In this document: one piece after another, positions 1 to 9,389 of the stretch
How the letters are laid out: each line of letters starts with the position of its first letter
Numbering within the stretch: position 1 is the first letter of the stretch
From: Guptibacillus algicola
GTDB lineage: Bacteria; Bacillota; Bacilli; Bacillales; Guptibacillaceae
NCBI RefSeq assembly: GCF_020171805.1
Contig: NZ_JAIVAF010000001.1
Location: 186,001-250,000, forward strand
Reading direction: 5' to 3'
Length of the DNA: 64,000 nt
Notes under the pieces: model-generated
What the model was told of the DNA's origin: nothing
Seen by the model: the letters and a program-made list of their open reading frames with translations, nothing else
The model's database searches: none
Program-made: the position numbers and the translations under genes

Positions 1-435
1 ACATAACGCTTTATTTTTTGATAGGTACTTAACAACTTGAATTGAAGTACCCTGGTTCTTCGCAGATTCTATTTTCACTTCATCCATGAAATTCTCCATG
101 ATTGTGAATCCCATACCTGATCTCTCAAGCTCTGGCTTCGTAGTGAACAACGGTTGTCTAGCTTCATCTAAATCATCGATTCCAATCCCGTTATCACGAA
201 TACTTAAATGCACAGTATCATCGTTTAGTTCAACCGAAATGTATACTTTTCCATCAGCATTCTGTTCATAACCATGTATGATCGCATTTGTTACTGCTTC
301 TGAAACAACGGTCTTGATCTCTGTCAGCTCATCTACAGTAGGATCTAATTGAGCAATAAACGCAGCTACGGTTACTCGAGCGAACGATTCATTTTGACTC
401 AGAGCTGAAAACTCGATATCCATACGATTTCTCAT
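1..435 (-). CDS. spoIIAB: Anti-sigma F factor SpoIIAB (3' end cut by window edge)
   Basis: SpoIIAB is the kinase and anti-sigma factor that holds sigma-F inactive in the predivisional cell and phosphorylates SpoIIAA. The 145 codons visible cover nearly the whole protein (the B. subtilis protein is 146 residues). GHKL ATPase signatures are present: the N-box [11 protein letters not shown] (about residues 46-56), the DNGIGI lid segment (81-86) and RSGMGF (105-110). The start codon overlaps the spoIIAA stop (TAATG), so the two are translationally coupled. Only the last residue and stop are missing at the left edge. sigF should follow outside the window. Confidence 0.97.
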   Translation of the reverse strand, partial: MRNRMDIEFSALSQNESFARVTVAAFIAQLDPTVDELTEIKTVVSEAVTNAIIHGYEQNADGKVYISVELNDDTVHLSIRDNGIGIDDLDEARQPLFTTKPELERSGMGFTIMENFMDEVKIESAKNQGTSIQVVKYLSKNKALC

Positions 436-785
436 TAAGCCACCCCCAGAGTCGCAAGAGCATGTTGTTCATCATCTTCAAGACGTACGATCTTAAATAG
501 ACCAGACATTTCAAAAAGACGCTTCACAGCAGGAGATATCGAGCATACCACCATTTCACCGCCAAAACTTTTCACTTTGTTATAACGCCCGAGGATTACG
601 CCAAGCCCAGAACTATCCATAAAAGACAGACCTTCCAAACTTAGAACGATATGTTCGATTTTTCTCTCTTCAAGAAGCTGATCGACTCTCTCTCGTAACT
701 CTTCAGCAGTATGATGATCCAGTTCGCCCTCTAACCGTATTAATAAAACTGGATGTTTAACTTCTAGACTAATCGTAAGACTCAC
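435..785 (-). CDS. spoIIAA: Anti-sigma F factor antagonist SpoIIAA
   Basis: This 116-residue STAS-domain protein is the anti-anti-sigma factor of the sigma-F switch. When unphosphorylated it displaces sigma-F from SpoIIAB; SpoIIE dephosphorylates it in the forespore. The phosphorylation site motif FMDSSGLG places the acceptor serine at residue 58, as in B. subtilis. It is the first gene of the spoIIA operon and overlaps spoIIAB by one base. A sigma-H type promoter lies 33 bp upstream of the start codon. Confidence 0.97.
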   Translation of the reverse strand: MSLTISLEVKHPVLLIRLEGELDHHTAEELRERVDQLLEERKIEHIVLSLEGLSFMDSSGLGVILGRYNKVKSFGGEMVVCSISPAVKRLFEMSGLFKIVRLEDDEQHALATLGVA

Positions 786-817
786 AACGCACTCCTCCTC
801 ATGGTTTGCTTGTGAGT

Positions 818-847
818 TTTTTCTCTTTTTATATGCTCAATTCCTTC
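818..847 (-). promoter_or_regulatory. Candidate sigma-H promoter of spoIIA, with possible Spo0A boxes
   Basis: Reading on the minus strand, GAAGGAATT (839-847) fits the sigma-H -35 consensus RNAGGAWWW at every position. After 12 bp, AGAGAAAAA (818-826) fits RNNGAATWW with one mismatch. TTTGTCATG (850-858) and GATGTCAAG (890-898) resemble Spo0A boxes. This is the arrangement expected for a Spo0A- and sigma-H-dependent spoIIA promoter. The assignment is by consensus only. Confidence 0.65.
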
Positions 848-873
848 TTCATGACAAAACTAGTGGTTGTTCG

Positions 874-891
874 AGTAAACAAACGTTTACT
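874..891. repeat. Inverted repeat AGTAAAC-N4-GTTTACT
   Basis: This is a perfect 7-bp inverted repeat with a 4-base centre. It overlaps the last codons of dacF and lies 27 bp upstream of the spoIIA -35 element. It could be an operator or a weak hairpin. It is only a partial match to a CcpA site. Confidence 0.35.
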
Positions 892-2065
892 TGACATCTT
901 CATCAGATGCTTTGGCGAATTGCGCAACAGTTCGTTTCATCAACTGCCACCATGATGCTTGATCAATATTTTGAGAAGACAAAACAGGCGAAGTTGCAGT
1001 AACCTTTCCATCAACTTTTACAGTAAGAACACCAACAGGATCACCTTTTTTTATCGGTGTTTCTATCTGATCGTTCATTTTGATTGAAGTCGTTATCTTT
1101 TCATCTTCCTGTCCTTTTTTCATCAAAACTGAAACCCGCTGAGAAGTTACGACTTTCATCGTTGAACGATCACCTTTATTCACTTCTACGTTCTTCACAA
1201 CATGATTTCGGTCAAATAACTTATTTGTCGTATATTGAGAAAATGCATAATCAAATAGCTTCGTTACTTCTGAATTACGTTTCTTAGGTGATGGAGCCCC
1301 CATTACTACTGCTACAACCCTCATATCATCTCGTTTTGCTGTAGCGGTAAGACAATATTTCGCTTCATTTGTGAAGCCGGTTTTTAGCCCATCGACTCCT
1401 TGATAAAATTTAACTAATTTATTTGTATTAACTAACCAGAATTTATTGTCTGTGTCTTCCCTTAAATAATCTTCATACTTTCCTGTATACTTCGTGATTA
1501 AATCATATTTCAATAATTCTCTTGCCATCAGGGCCATATCATGTGAAGTCGAGTAGTGATCTTTAGCTGGAAGTCCTGTAGGGTTCACGAAATTTGTATC
1601 TTTCAAACCCATCGCTTTCGCTTTATCATTCATCATTTTCACGAAGGCTGTTTCTGATCCAGCAATCGCTTCTGCCATCGCAACAGAAGCATCATTTCCT
1701 GATGCAATCGCTATTCCCTTCAACATATCATCGGCCGTCATTTCTTCTCCTGCTTCTAGGAAGATCTGCGATCCACCCATTGAAGCAGCATATTCACTTG
1801 TTCTTATTTTGTCATCAAGACTTATTTTTCCACTTTCAATGGCCTCCATTATTAATACCATTGTCATGATTTTGGTCATACTTGCTGGAGGAAGCTTCTT
1901 ATTACTATCCTTCTCGTATAAAACCGCTCCTGTATCCCGCTCAATTAATATTGCAGATGATGATTCTTCTACAATATCTGATTTAATTTCACTAGCGCTT
2001 GCAAATGATGGAACGAATGTCGCTACAGCGAGTAGCATGGCAAGTAATGCTGCCGAAACTTTCAT
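887..2065 (-). CDS. dacF: D-alanyl-D-alanine carboxypeptidase DacF
   Basis: This low-molecular-weight penicillin-binding protein trims the terminal D-Ala from peptidoglycan stem peptides, in B. subtilis limiting cross-linking of spore cortex. A signal peptide (about residues 1-25) is followed by the acyl-serine DD-peptidase domain with SMTK (62-65), SGN (122-124) and KTG (228-230), then a beta-rich C-terminal domain. The 392-residue length is normal for DacF. Its position directly upstream of spoIIAA and its sigma-F-like promoter distinguish it from the vegetative DacA. Confidence 0.94.
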   Translation of the reverse strand: MKVSAALLAMLLAVATFVPSFASASEIKSDIVEESSSAILIERDTGAVLYEKDSNKKLPPASMTKIMTMVLIMEAIESGKISLDDKIRTSEYAASMGGSQIFLEAGEEMTADDMLKGIAIASGNDASVAMAEAIAGSETAFVKMMNDKAKAMGLKDTNFVNPTGLPAKDHYSTSHDMALMARELLKYDLITKYTGKYEDYLREDTDNKFWLVNTNKLVKFYQGVDGLKTGFTNEAKYCLTATAKRDDMRVVAVVMGAPSPKKRNSEVTKLFDYAFSQYTTNKLFDRNHVVKNVEVNKGDRSTMKVVTSQRVSVLMKKGQEDEKITTSIKMNDQIETPIKKGDPVGVLTVKVDGKVTATSPVLSSQNIDQASWWQLMKRTVAQFAKASDEDVK

Positions 2066-2091
2066 CTGGATCCCTCCATTCTTAATAATAG

Positions 2092-2121
2092 AAGGATGCC
2101 CAGCTTATTGGTAAGTTATAC
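2092..2121 (-). promoter_or_regulatory. Candidate sigma-F/sigma-G promoter of dacF
   Basis: On the minus strand GTATA (2117-2121) is followed after 15 bp by GGGCATCCTT (2092-2101). This fits the sigma-F consensus GYATA-N15-GGNNANANTR apart from two -10 positions. dacF is forespore-expressed in B. subtilis. The site is 27 bp upstream of the start codon. Confidence 0.55.
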
Positions 2122-2154
2122 CTTTCATAGATAGAAACGATTACAAAATAAGTC

Positions 2155-2183
2155 AATAAAAAAGCCCCCGAAAAGGGGACTTT
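2155..2183 (-). terminator. Rho-independent terminator after pdp
   Basis: A stem of 9 pairs with one mismatch (AAAG-CCCC against GGGG-CTTT) and a five-base loop is followed on the minus strand by a run of T. It ends the drm-pupG-pdp transcript. Confidence 0.8.
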
Positions 2184-2196
2184 ATCTAATCACTAT

Positions 2197-3498
2197 TTAG
2201 TTGATCACATCATAAATAAGCTTATGCTTACCAGGGGACTCTTCAGATAGCGTGTACGCTTCATTTATTTTCTTTACTGAATCTTGAGGGTTCTCATCAT
2301 CACTATGAAGTGTAACCAACGCTTCGCCTTTCTTGACTGGGTCGCCTACTTTTTTATTAAGTGTAATGCCGACTCCATGATTAATCTGATCGTCTTTTGT
2401 TGCTCTACCTGCTCCAAGGTACATAGCAGCAACACCAACTGATTCAGCATCAATTGCAGTTACATACCCATCTTTTTCTGCAGCCACTTCAACATGATAC
2501 TTTGATTGAGGAAGTTTCGAAAGATCATCGATCACACTTACGTCTCCACCTTGAGCAGAAACAAGTGAACGGAATGCTTCAAATGCTTTCCCATTTTCTA
2601 GATTTTGTTCTAGCGTTTTATATGCTGAATCAAAGTCACTAAACACGCCTGCAAGGACAGTCATATGTGAAGCTAATTCAAGAGATAAAAGGCGTAGGTC
2701 TTCAACTTTCTTACCTTGAAGAACTTCACAAGCTTCTCGAACTTCATTTGCATTCCCAACTTCAAAACCGAGAGGCTGATTCATATCACTAATAACAGCA
2801 ACAGTATTTCTGCCTAGATTATTCCCGATGTTAACCATTTCTCGAGCTAATGCCTTAGAATCTTCTAACTCCTTCATAAATGCGCCAGAGCCTGTTTTCA
2901 CATCTAGAACGATGCTGTCAGCACCAGAAGCTAGCTTCTTACTCATGATTGAACCAGCAATCAATGGAATCGAATCAACTGTAGCCGTAACGTCTCGAAG
3001 TGCATATAGCTTCTTGTCAGCTGGAGCAAGGTTTCCAGTTTGACCCGCAACTGCAAGCTTGTGCGTGTTCACATTGTTAATGAACTTATCTTTTGTCATT
3101 TCAATGTTAAATCCTTCGATGGATTCAAGCTTGTCTAACGTACCACCAGTATGTCCAAGTCCTCGACCAGACATCTTTGCAACAGGTACTCCTACAGAAG
3201 CAACAAGCGGTCCTACGATGAACGTCGTTTTATCGCCAACTCCACCTGTAGAATGCTTGTCCACTTTATGTCCTTCGATCGCAGAAAGGTCAATCGTTTC
3301 TCCTGAATCGACCATCGATTGCGTTAACATCGCTGTTTCGTTGGATTCCATGCCATTGAAATAAATAGCCATCATAAGTGCAGAAGCTTGGTAGTCTGGG
3401 ATATCACCTGCTGTGTAACCATTGATGAAGAATTCTATTTCTTCTTTTGTTAGTGTCTTACCGTTTCTTTTCTTTTGAATAACATCGACCATTCTCAT
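2197..3498 (-). CDS. pdp: Pyrimidine-nucleoside phosphorylase
   Basis: The enzyme phosphorolyses uridine, deoxyuridine and thymidine to the base and (deoxy)ribose 1-phosphate in the cytoplasm. Its 433 residues match the usual length. The phosphate-binding motif KHSTGGVGD (81-89) and the thymidine phosphorylase signature [11 protein letters not shown] (110-120) are visible. It is the last gene of a nucleoside salvage operon with pupG and drm; drm converts the sugar 1-phosphate products. In B. subtilis pdp is elsewhere, in the dra-nupC-pdp operon, so its place here is a rearrangement. Confidence 0.96.
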   Translation of the reverse strand: MRMVDVIQKKRNGKTLTKEEIEFFINGYTAGDIPDYQASALMMAIYFNGMESNETAMLTQSMVDSGETIDLSAIEGHKVDKHSTGGVGDKTTFIVGPLVASVGVPVAKMSGRGLGHTGGTLDKLESIEGFNIEMTKDKFINNVNTHKLAVAGQTGNLAPADKKLYALRDVTATVDSIPLIAGSIMSKKLASGADSIVLDVKTGSGAFMKELEDSKALAREMVNIGNNLGRNTVAVISDMNQPLGFEVGNANEVREACEVLQGKKVEDLRLLSLELASHMTVLAGVFSDFDSAYKTLEQNLENGKAFEAFRSLVSAQGGDVSVIDDLSKLPQSKYHVEVAAEKDGYVTAIDAESVGVAAMYLGAGRATKDDQINHGVGITLNKKVGDPVKKGEALVTLHSDDENPQDSVKKINEAYTLSEESPGKHKLIYDVIN

Positions 3499-3515
3499 GT
3501 GATGAATCTCCCTTC

Positions 3516-4343
3516 CTACGCCATCTTCTCTACAATATTTTTAACTAATAATAAGAAGTTCGCTTTTACTTTCTCAGTTGTTTCAATTACCTCACCATGA
3601 TGAAGTGGCTGATCTAGGATCCCTGCAGCCATATTTGAAATACAAGAAATTCCTAGTACTTCCATCCCAGCATGCCTTGCAACGATTACTTCAGGAACCG
3701 TAGACATTCCAACTGCATCTCCACCAAGTGTTCTTAGCATACGAACTTCTGCAGGCGTCTCATATGTTGGGCCAGTGTTACCTACATAAACACCAGACTG
3801 AAGCTTCATGCCTAGTTCTGTTGCTGTTTCGTGAGCAAGCTTTTGAAGATCCTTGCTATAAGCTGTAGACATATCTGGGAAACGAGGACCAAATTCTTCG
3901 CTATTCGGTCCGATTAAAGGATTTGCTCCAAAATTATTGATGTGATCAGAAAGCACCATTAAATCTCCTGGTTCAAATTCTTCGTTAACTCCTCCAGCAG
4001 CATTGGTTACGATTATTTTCTCAATACCCAGTTCTCTCATTACTCTTACAGGGAAAGTTACTTTATCCATCTCATAGCCTTCATAGTAATGAAAGCGTCC
4101 TTGCATCGCAGCTACGTTCTTACCGTTAAGCTTTCCAAAGACGAATTGTCCAGCATGCCCTGCAACAGTTGAAACAGGAAAGTTAGGGATATCACTATAA
4201 GCAATTTTTACTGGGTTTTCGATTTCTTCTGCAAGTACACCAAGGCCAGATCCGAGGATAAGTCCTATTTCAGGTTTAACCTCTCCAGCGTTTTCTGTAA
4301 TGTAAGATGCTGCATCTTGAATCTCTTGTTTGATTACTGTCAT
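3516..4343 (-). CDS. pupG: Purine nucleoside phosphorylase (PNP I family)
   Basis: This enzyme cleaves guanosine, inosine and the deoxy forms to purine base and sugar 1-phosphate. The 275-residue protein shows LGSGLGVL (30-37), the phosphate-binding histidines near H63 and H85, VTNAAGGVN (112-120), the [12 protein letters not shown] segment (191-202) and SNMAAG (237 onwards), all typical of the trimeric PNP family. It lies 17 bp upstream of pdp and 21 bp downstream of drm, so the three are one operon. Confidence 0.95.
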   Translation of the reverse strand: MTVIKQEIQDAASYITENAGEVKPEIGLILGSGLGVLAEEIENPVKIAYSDIPNFPVSTVAGHAGQFVFGKLNGKNVAAMQGRFHYYEGYEMDKVTFPVRVMRELGIEKIIVTNAAGGVNEEFEPGDLMVLSDHINNFGANPLIGPNSEEFGPRFPDMSTAYSKDLQKLAHETATELGMKLQSGVYVGNTGPTYETPAEVRMLRTLGGDAVGMSTVPEVIVARHAGMEVLGISCISNMAAGILDQPLHHGEVIETTEKVKANFLLLVKNIVEKMA

Positions 4344-4364
4344 TATCAGTTCCTCCTCTTATCT

Positions 4365-5543
4365 TTAAAGCTTCTCTAGAAAGCTTGTTCCGTGCTCAGG
4401 CAAGTTTACCTCAAAATTATCTGCAACTGTAGCTCCAATATCTGCAAATGTTTTGCGAATCCCAAGATCTTGACCAACGTCGATTCCTTTATGGTAAGCA
4501 AGCAAAGGTACATATTCACGAGTATGATCTGTTCCATGATGAACAGGATCATTACCATGGTCAGCAGTTATTAGAAGAAGATCATCCTCTTTCATATTCT
4601 CTAAGAATTCACTTAGACGAGCATCATATTCCTCAAGAGCTTCACCATACCCTTGTGGGTCTCTTCTATGTCCAAATAACGCATCGAAATCAACAAGATT
4701 TAAAAAACTCAAGCCTTCAAATTGCATATTCTGTGTCTGAACAAGCTTGTCCATACCATCCATATTTGATTTCGTTCTAAGCGATTCTGTAACGCCTTCT
4801 TCATCGTAAATATCAGATATTTTACCGATTGCAATAACGTCTTTTCCATTATCTTTTAGCTCGTTCATCACCGTATGTCCAAACGGCTTTAGCGCGTAGT
4901 CATGACGGTTAGATGTACGCTTGAATTCTCCAACTTCTCCAGTAAACGGACGAGCGATTACTCTTCCCACCATGTATTCTTCTGCTTTCGTCATCTCTCT
5001 TGCAATTTCACAGATGTGATAAAGCTCATCTAGAGGTACAACGTCTTCATGAGCCGCGATTTGTAACACAGAATCTGCAGATGTGTATACGATCAACGCA
5101 CCGGTTTCAACGTGTTCTTTCCCCAGTTCCTCAATAATTTCAGTTCCAGAAGCTGGCTTGTTACCGATGCTCTTTCGTCCCGTTCTTTGCTCTAATTCAT
5201 TTAATAACTTATCTGGGAAGCCATCAGGGAATGTACGGAAAGGTTGTTCGATATGAAGTCCCATGATCTCCCAGTGACCAGTCATCGTATCTTTCCCATT
5301 TGAAGCTTCCTGCATTTTCGTAAAGTGCGCCATTGGCTTGTCGACCTTCGAAACACCTTTCACTTCTCGAATATTTCCAAGTCCTAGCTTTTGCATATTT
5401 GGCATCTCAAGACCACCCATATGATCAGCGATATGCCCTAATGTATCTGCACCTTTATCATTAAATTGCTCAGCATCAGGTGCTTCACCGATACCTACAG
5501 AGTCCATTACTACTAAAAATACTCGTTTAAACTTATTAGCCAT
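4365..5543 (-). CDS. drm: Phosphopentomutase
   Basis: Drm (DeoB) interconverts ribose 1-phosphate and ribose 5-phosphate, and the deoxy forms, feeding nucleoside sugars into the pentose phosphate pathway. The 392 residues have alkaline-phosphatase-superfamily metal sites: [12 protein letters not shown] near the N-terminus, and TADHGNDP and HTREYVPLL near the C-terminus. It opens the salvage operon. A strong SD (AAGGAGG) precedes the ATG. No catabolite-type operator was obvious in the 90 bp upstream. Confidence 0.96.
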   Translation of the reverse strand: MANKFKRVFLVVMDSVGIGEAPDAEQFNDKGADTLGHIADHMGGLEMPNMQKLGLGNIREVKGVSKVDKPMAHFTKMQEASNGKDTMTGHWEIMGLHIEQPFRTFPDGFPDKLLNELEQRTGRKSIGNKPASGTEIIEELGKEHVETGALIVYTSADSVLQIAAHEDVVPLDELYHICEIAREMTKAEEYMVGRVIARPFTGEVGEFKRTSNRHDYALKPFGHTVMNELKDNGKDVIAIGKISDIYDEEGVTESLRTKSNMDGMDKLVQTQNMQFEGLSFLNLVDFDALFGHRRDPQGYGEALEEYDARLSEFLENMKEDDLLLITADHGNDPVHHGTDHTREYVPLLAYHKGIDVGQDLGIRKTFADIGATVADNFEVNLPEHGTSFLEKL

Positions 5544-5632
5544 TCCTAGTCCTCCTTATATAAATAATACTCATATTTTACTATTCCCTTTGTAAATATA
5601 AAAACACACTTATGTATAACCATCTCTTTAAA

Positions 5633-5662
5633 CAAAAAAGAAACCTGGTCGACGACCAGATT
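5633..5662 (-). terminator. Terminator after xerD
   Basis: An arm pair AACCTGGTC / GACCAGATT with a three-base loop is followed on the minus strand by TCTTTTTT. It separates xerD from the drm operon. Confidence 0.75.
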
Positions 5663-5680
5663 GTTTTCTGGAGAGCTAAT

Positions 5681-6571
5681 TTAAGCTCTTGGGTGATAAG
5701 TTGAGTAAATATCTTTCAACCTTGCCTTCGTTACGTGTGTGTAAATCTGTGTTGTCGATATATCTGCATGACCTAATAGCTCTTGTACAGCTCGTAAATC
5801 CGCTCCGTTTTCAAGCAAATGTGTCGCAAATGAATGCCTCAATGTATGGGGAGTCAGAGGCTTTACAATATTCGAATGCAGAGCCAGTTTTTTGAGGATT
5901 TTCCAGAATCCTTGTCTAGAAAGCCTCTCACCGTGATGGTTTAGAAAAAGAGCTTCTGACTTTTTCCGTTTCAACAATGCACTTCTTCCTTCATCTAGAT
6001 AGAGCTGCAAGGCATCTCGTGCCATTCTACCTAAAGGGACAATTCGTTCTTTATTGCCCTTACCAATCGTTCTGATGAATCCCATCGTTAAGTGGATATC
6101 CTCCATATTCAGGTCCACAAGCTCTGAAACTCGAAGTCCTGTAGCATACAATACTTCAAGCATCGCTCGATCACGCTTACCAAATGGTGTTGAGTAGTCA
6201 GGTGCTTCAAGCAGCTGTTCAACTTCCGATGTGGAAAGAATCTTAGGTAATTTCCGTTCAGCTTTTGGTGTTTCTATATGTACAGAAGGGTCTTGATCCG
6301 TTTCTTTTTCTCTTAATAGAAATTGATGAAAGGAACGTATAGAAGCAATATTTCGCGCAATGGTTGTTGAGGCTCTTCCGTTATCTTTCAATTCATAGAG
6401 GTAGTTAACGATATGAACGCGTCGAACATCCTTTAATGAAGTAAGAGATTCTTTCTCAGTTAAATGGTGCGTATATTGAGCTAAATCTCGCCTATAAGCA
6501 TCGAGAGTATTTTTTGATAGGCTGCGCTCAACTATTAAATAGTGTAAAAAATCCTGTACCTGGTCATCCAT
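5681..6571 (-). CDS. xerD: Site-specific tyrosine recombinase XerD
   Basis: XerD works with XerC at dif sites to resolve chromosome dimers before division. I chose the ATG giving MDDQVQDF (296 residues, as in B. subtilis) because GGGAG lies 9 bases upstream. The N-terminal SAM-like core-binding domain (about 1-90) precedes the catalytic domain with R147, K171, H242, R245, H268 and nucleophile Y277. It is followed by its own terminator and preceded by yqzK, the B. subtilis order. Confidence 0.96.
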   Translation of the reverse strand: MDDQVQDFLHYLIVERSLSKNTLDAYRRDLAQYTHHLTEKESLTSLKDVRRVHIVNYLYELKDNGRASTTIARNIASIRSFHQFLLREKETDQDPSVHIETPKAERKLPKILSTSEVEQLLEAPDYSTPFGKRDRAMLEVLYATGLRVSELVDLNMEDIHLTMGFIRTIGKGNKERIVPLGRMARDALQLYLDEGRSALLKRKKSEALFLNHHGERLSRQGFWKILKKLALHSNIVKPLTPHTLRHSFATHLLENGADLRAVQELLGHADISTTQIYTHVTKARLKDIYSTYHPRA

Positions 6572-6585
6572 AAGCAAAAACTCCC

Positions 6586-6813
6586 TTATTCACCAGTTTG
6601 GTAAAACAAACCGAGCCTCTCTAGGAAAATTTGCTGAGGCACTGACTCCATCTGCACCACTTTGACTGCCTTTCCCTGTGGCTCATCATACCGGTGGTAA
6701 TTTTGATACTCTTGATTTACCCAGAGAATTCCAAAGTAAAACAGCAGTGTACAGCCTGTAAAAAGCAAGAACACCTTCATTGTATCTAAAACAAGCAATA
6801 GACCCCTAACCAT
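6586..6813 (-). CDS. yqzK: YqzK family small membrane protein (DUF4227)
   Basis: This is a 75-residue protein of unknown function, conserved between fur and xerD in Bacillaceae. One hydrophobic segment (about residues 8-30, [12 protein letters not shown] onwards) is followed by [13 protein letters not shown], the family hallmark. The start was set at the ATG after GGAGGTG with a 6-base spacer. An ATG five codons upstream is also in frame but poorly placed. It ends 14 bases before xerD and is probably co-transcribed with it. Confidence 0.85.
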   Translation of the reverse strand: MVRGLLLVLDTMKVFLLFTGCTLLFYFGILWVNQEYQNYHRYDEPQGKAVKVVQMESVPQQIFLERLGLFYQTGE

Positions 6814-6914
6814 ATTATGCACCTCCATCTCTAGTAAAAGATATGCCAGATAAGGAGATTTTTATACATAGCATGTTTGATAAGGGGCTCTTTTGCATAA
6901 ATTAATAAGTTTGG

Positions 6915-7397
6915 TTAGGAACGATTTGCTGTTTCTATCTCAGGCTGCTCCGCTTGGTCTTGCTTCTGACAGCGGTAGCAAATCCCGTGGAATGTTAAGC
7001 GATGATCTTTGATTTTGAAGTTCCAATTCGTTTCAACGACTTCTTCTACGTCTCCAAGTAAATCTTCTTGAATTTCATCTACTGCTCCGCATTCAATGCA
7101 AACAAGATGGTGGTGAAAGTGTGCAGCACCTTCTTGTCTAAGATCAAACCTTGAGACGCCGTCTCCAAAGTTAATCTTATCCACAATCTTAAGTTCCGCT
7201 AGTAATTCTAGCGTTCTGTATACAGTAGCCAGACCAATTTCTGGTGATTTTTCTTTAACGAGAAGGTAAACATCTTCAGCACTCAAATGATCTTCTTCAT
7301 TCTCAAGGAGAACTCTTACGGTCGCTTCACGCTGTGGAGTTAACTTATAGCTTTGAGAATGAAGTTGTTTCTTAATTCGATCGATTCTGCTTTCCAT
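6915..7397 (-). CDS. fur: Ferric uptake regulator Fur
   Basis: Fur is the iron-responsive DNA-binding repressor of siderophore and iron-uptake genes. The 160-residue protein has the N-terminal winged helix (KLTPQREATVRVLL, LATVYRTLELL) and the metal-binding HFHHHLVCIECGAVDEI segment, with CYRCQ near the end giving the second structural zinc Cys-X2-Cys. It resembles B. subtilis Fur far more closely than PerR or Zur. Its genomic place between spoIIM and yqzK/xerD supports this. The upstream PerR-type box suggests peroxide-linked control. Confidence 0.96.
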   Translation of the reverse strand: MESRIDRIKKQLHSQSYKLTPQREATVRVLLENEEDHLSAEDVYLLVKEKSPEIGLATVYRTLELLAELKIVDKINFGDGVSRFDLRQEGAAHFHHHLVCIECGAVDEIQEDLLGDVEEVVETNWNFKIKDHRLTFHGICYRCQKQDQAEQPEIETANRS

Positions 7398-7432
7398 ATC
7401 CCTATTTCCCTCCCTCGATCGATGCCAATTTC

Positions 7433-7461
7433 ATTATAAGCAGTAGAAAAAAGGGTGTCAA
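7433..7461 (-). promoter_or_regulatory. Sigma-A promoter of fur
   Basis: A full consensus promoter lies on the minus strand: TTGACA (7456-7461), a 17-bp spacer, and TATAAT (7433-7438), 36 bp before the fur start codon. Confidence 0.85.
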
Positions 7462-7462
7462 A

Positions 7463-7500
7463 CTAAAATAATTATCAATAGTACTTTATAATAATTATTA
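7463..7500. promoter_or_regulatory. PerR/Fur-type operator pair upstream of fur
   Basis: TTATAATAATTATTA (7486-7500) matches the PerR box TTATAATNATTATAA except at one position. TGATAATTATTTTAG (7463-7477, minus strand) matches the Fur 7-1-7 consensus at 11 of 14 defined positions. Both lie just upstream of the -35 element. In B. subtilis fur itself is PerR-regulated, which makes the assignment plausible. Confidence 0.6.
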
Positions 7501-7508
7501 TATTAGAA

Positions 7509-8150
7509 TCACTGAATATCAACTACCGCTTTTATCAATGAAGGTGACAAGTATGCCTCAAACCACGAGGCTATAAATAGAACACATAGCGAACAAAGTA
7601 CTAATAATGAAAACCGAATAAATGGAGGAAAAATCATTTCTGTTTTTCGCTTCATAAACAATTGTCTTATTAGTTTAAGTGAGAACGTTAACGAAGCTGT
7701 ACCGATTACAATGAAAACAGGAACAGCTAATATATTCTGTGGAAAAACCGATACAAAAGCTAACAATAAGCCTTTCCAGCTCATTTGATTTACAAGAAAT
7801 CCTACAGTAAATCCGACGACTATCCCCTTTAAGAACAACATAACCAAAATGATTGGTAGTCCGATTACAGTTAGGCCTAATAACCACATCAATCCAATAT
7901 ATTTCACGTAATGTGTAAAACTTTGTTGAAACATTTCAGAGGATGTTGCGAATTGGCCATCTGAAACTTGTCCAAAGAATCGGCTTAAATATAAGGCGAG
8001 ATCTTCTTTCTGAGTTAGACTAAGACTATTAACAATAACTGCACCGAATACAATTCCCATTAGAAATAACACAGCAATGAATGTATAAAGTGATAGATGA
8101 TCTGCTATATGTGACGAAATGACTTGCTTCAACTGACGACTCCGATTCAT
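7509..8150 (-). CDS. spoIIM: Stage II sporulation protein M
   Basis: SpoIIM is the membrane scaffold of the SpoIIDMP peptidoglycan-degrading machine that drives septal thinning and engulfment in the mother cell. The 213-residue protein has about five transmembrane segments (around residues 20-45, 85-110, 115-140, 145-165 and 180-205), matching the family length. A sigma-E type promoter precedes it. It sits between fur and yqxK as in B. subtilis. Confidence 0.93.
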   Translation of the reverse strand: MNRSRQLKQVISSHIADHLSLYTFIAVLFLMGIVFGAVIVNSLSLTQKEDLALYLSRFFGQVSDGQFATSSEMFQQSFTHYVKYIGLMWLLGLTVIGLPIILVMLFLKGIVVGFTVGFLVNQMSWKGLLLAFVSVFPQNILAVPVFIVIGTASLTFSLKLIRQLFMKRKTEMIFPPFIRFSLLVLCSLCVLFIASWFEAYLSPSLIKAVVDIQ

Positions 8151-8181
8151 AAGAACTCCCCCTCCATACTGCTCTTGGTAA

Positions 8182-8210
8182 AGTCTATGAATCGAATAGT
8201 AGGCATATGA
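8182..8210 (-). promoter_or_regulatory. Candidate sigma-E promoter of spoIIM
   Basis: On the minus strand TCATATG (8204-8210) is followed after 14 bp by CATAGACT (8182-8189), which differs from the sigma-E -10 consensus CATACANT at one base. spoIIM is sigma-E-dependent in B. subtilis. Confidence 0.6.
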
Positions 8211-8224
8211 CAGTTGCTAGATTA

Positions 8225-9385
8225 TCAGTTTTTCGTCCGTATTTTGCCGTATTTCCCTCCCCCGCCTTTTTCAAAGGAGAGCTTTCCTTCCCTTGCAAGG
8301 CAAATTAATTTTGCTGTAGAAGGGGCAATAACAGCTGACAACTCGTCTTCCTTCGCTCGGTGTAAGATATTCATTTCAGTGCCAAAGAAATCCAACAGTT
8401 TTTCAAGCGTTTTAGGTCCAATACCAGGTATATATTCAAGTGGGACATGATGAATGTACTCAGGTCTATTCGGCTTACTCGTAGCTGTACTTAATTCTTG
8501 AATTCGGTTTGAGACGCCCTTGATCAGTTGTTTACTCCCACAACTTCGACATTCAATGCCACTCGCTTTGGCTTCACATTTGCTGCAAACTGTTTCGTAA
8601 TATTTTCCAAGCTCAGGGTCTAAACCATAGTTTCTAACAATTCGTCTAGATCCTTCGTTTCTGAGTGCTAGCTCCCATTCCTTAAAGGTCGAAGCTTTCA
8701 TCTTTAGATGCTGATACTCTCTTGCAATCTTCGGAATGGAATGGGCATCTGAATTTGTCAGAAATGGTAGAGAATGAAGTTCTTCGATTTCATCTGCCAT
8801 CGTAGTGTTTGAAGACAAGCCTAGTTCAACCGCATCAATTAAGTTGATATCGAATACTTCTGTAAGAGAATGTGAAACTCCTCTTCCATACAAGCTTTTA
8901 TATGGCGTGAAGATATGAGCCGGTATGAAGAGACCACCGAGTTCTTTCACTTTGCATTGCAACGTGTAAGCATCTTCATAAATACGTTGCGAACTCAAAT
9001 TAACATTCGTCATTCGGCCTAATAACCAGTCCGAAAAATGTTTCATAAGCGTTAAATCAGGCAAATACACTAATACGTGAATAGGACCCTTACACTTATA
9101 GTCATAGACTTCAATTTCACACCCCGGAATTAGGGTCATATCTTCGAACCTTATTCCACCTTCGTCAAGTTTAAAGGCCTTGCCATTCTTTATTTCGTTT
9201 TCAATTTCATCAATCACTTCAGGAACATGACAATCGATGATGCCAATCATGTCTAACCCTTTCCGACTAGAAGCTTCTTCTAGAATTCTAGTAAGAGTTA
9301 AGGAGTCAGATGCAGTAATTTTGACCGGTTTCTGTGATGACGTTCTCCCTATATGTATATGAAAATCAGCGTAACAGTCAAACAT
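8225..9385 (-). CDS. yqxK: EndoQ-type PHP endonuclease / YqxK family
   Basis: This 386-residue protein has an N-terminal PHP metal-dependent hydrolase domain (YADFHIHIG about residues 5-13, IIDCH about 49-53). A zinc ribbon follows (CSKCEAKASGIECRSCGSK, about 263-281), then a helix-hairpin-helix segment (EYIPGIGPKTLEKLLDFFG). This is the layout of endonuclease Q, which nicks DNA 5' to deaminated bases such as uracil and hypoxanthine. The older annotation is 'DNA helicase-like YqxK'. It starts 4 bp after the nudF stop, so it is co-transcribed with nudF. The biochemical role is known for archaeal and Bacillus EndoQ and inferred here. Confidence 0.87.
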   Translation of the reverse strand: MFDCYADFHIHIGRTSSQKPVKITASDSLTLTRILEEASSRKGLDMIGIIDCHVPEVIDEIENEIKNGKAFKLDEGGIRFEDMTLIPGCEIEVYDYKCKGPIHVLVYLPDLTLMKHFSDWLLGRMTNVNLSSQRIYEDAYTLQCKVKELGGLFIPAHIFTPYKSLYGRGVSHSLTEVFDINLIDAVELGLSSNTTMADEIEELHSLPFLTNSDAHSIPKIAREYQHLKMKASTFKEWELALRNEGSRRIVRNYGLDPELGKYYETVCSKCEAKASGIECRSCGSKQLIKGVSNRIQELSTATSKPNRPEYIHHVPLEYIPGIGPKTLEKLLDFFGTEMNILHRAKEDELSAVIAPSTAKLICLAREGKLSFEKGGGGKYGKIRTKN

Positions 9386-9389
9386 ATCG

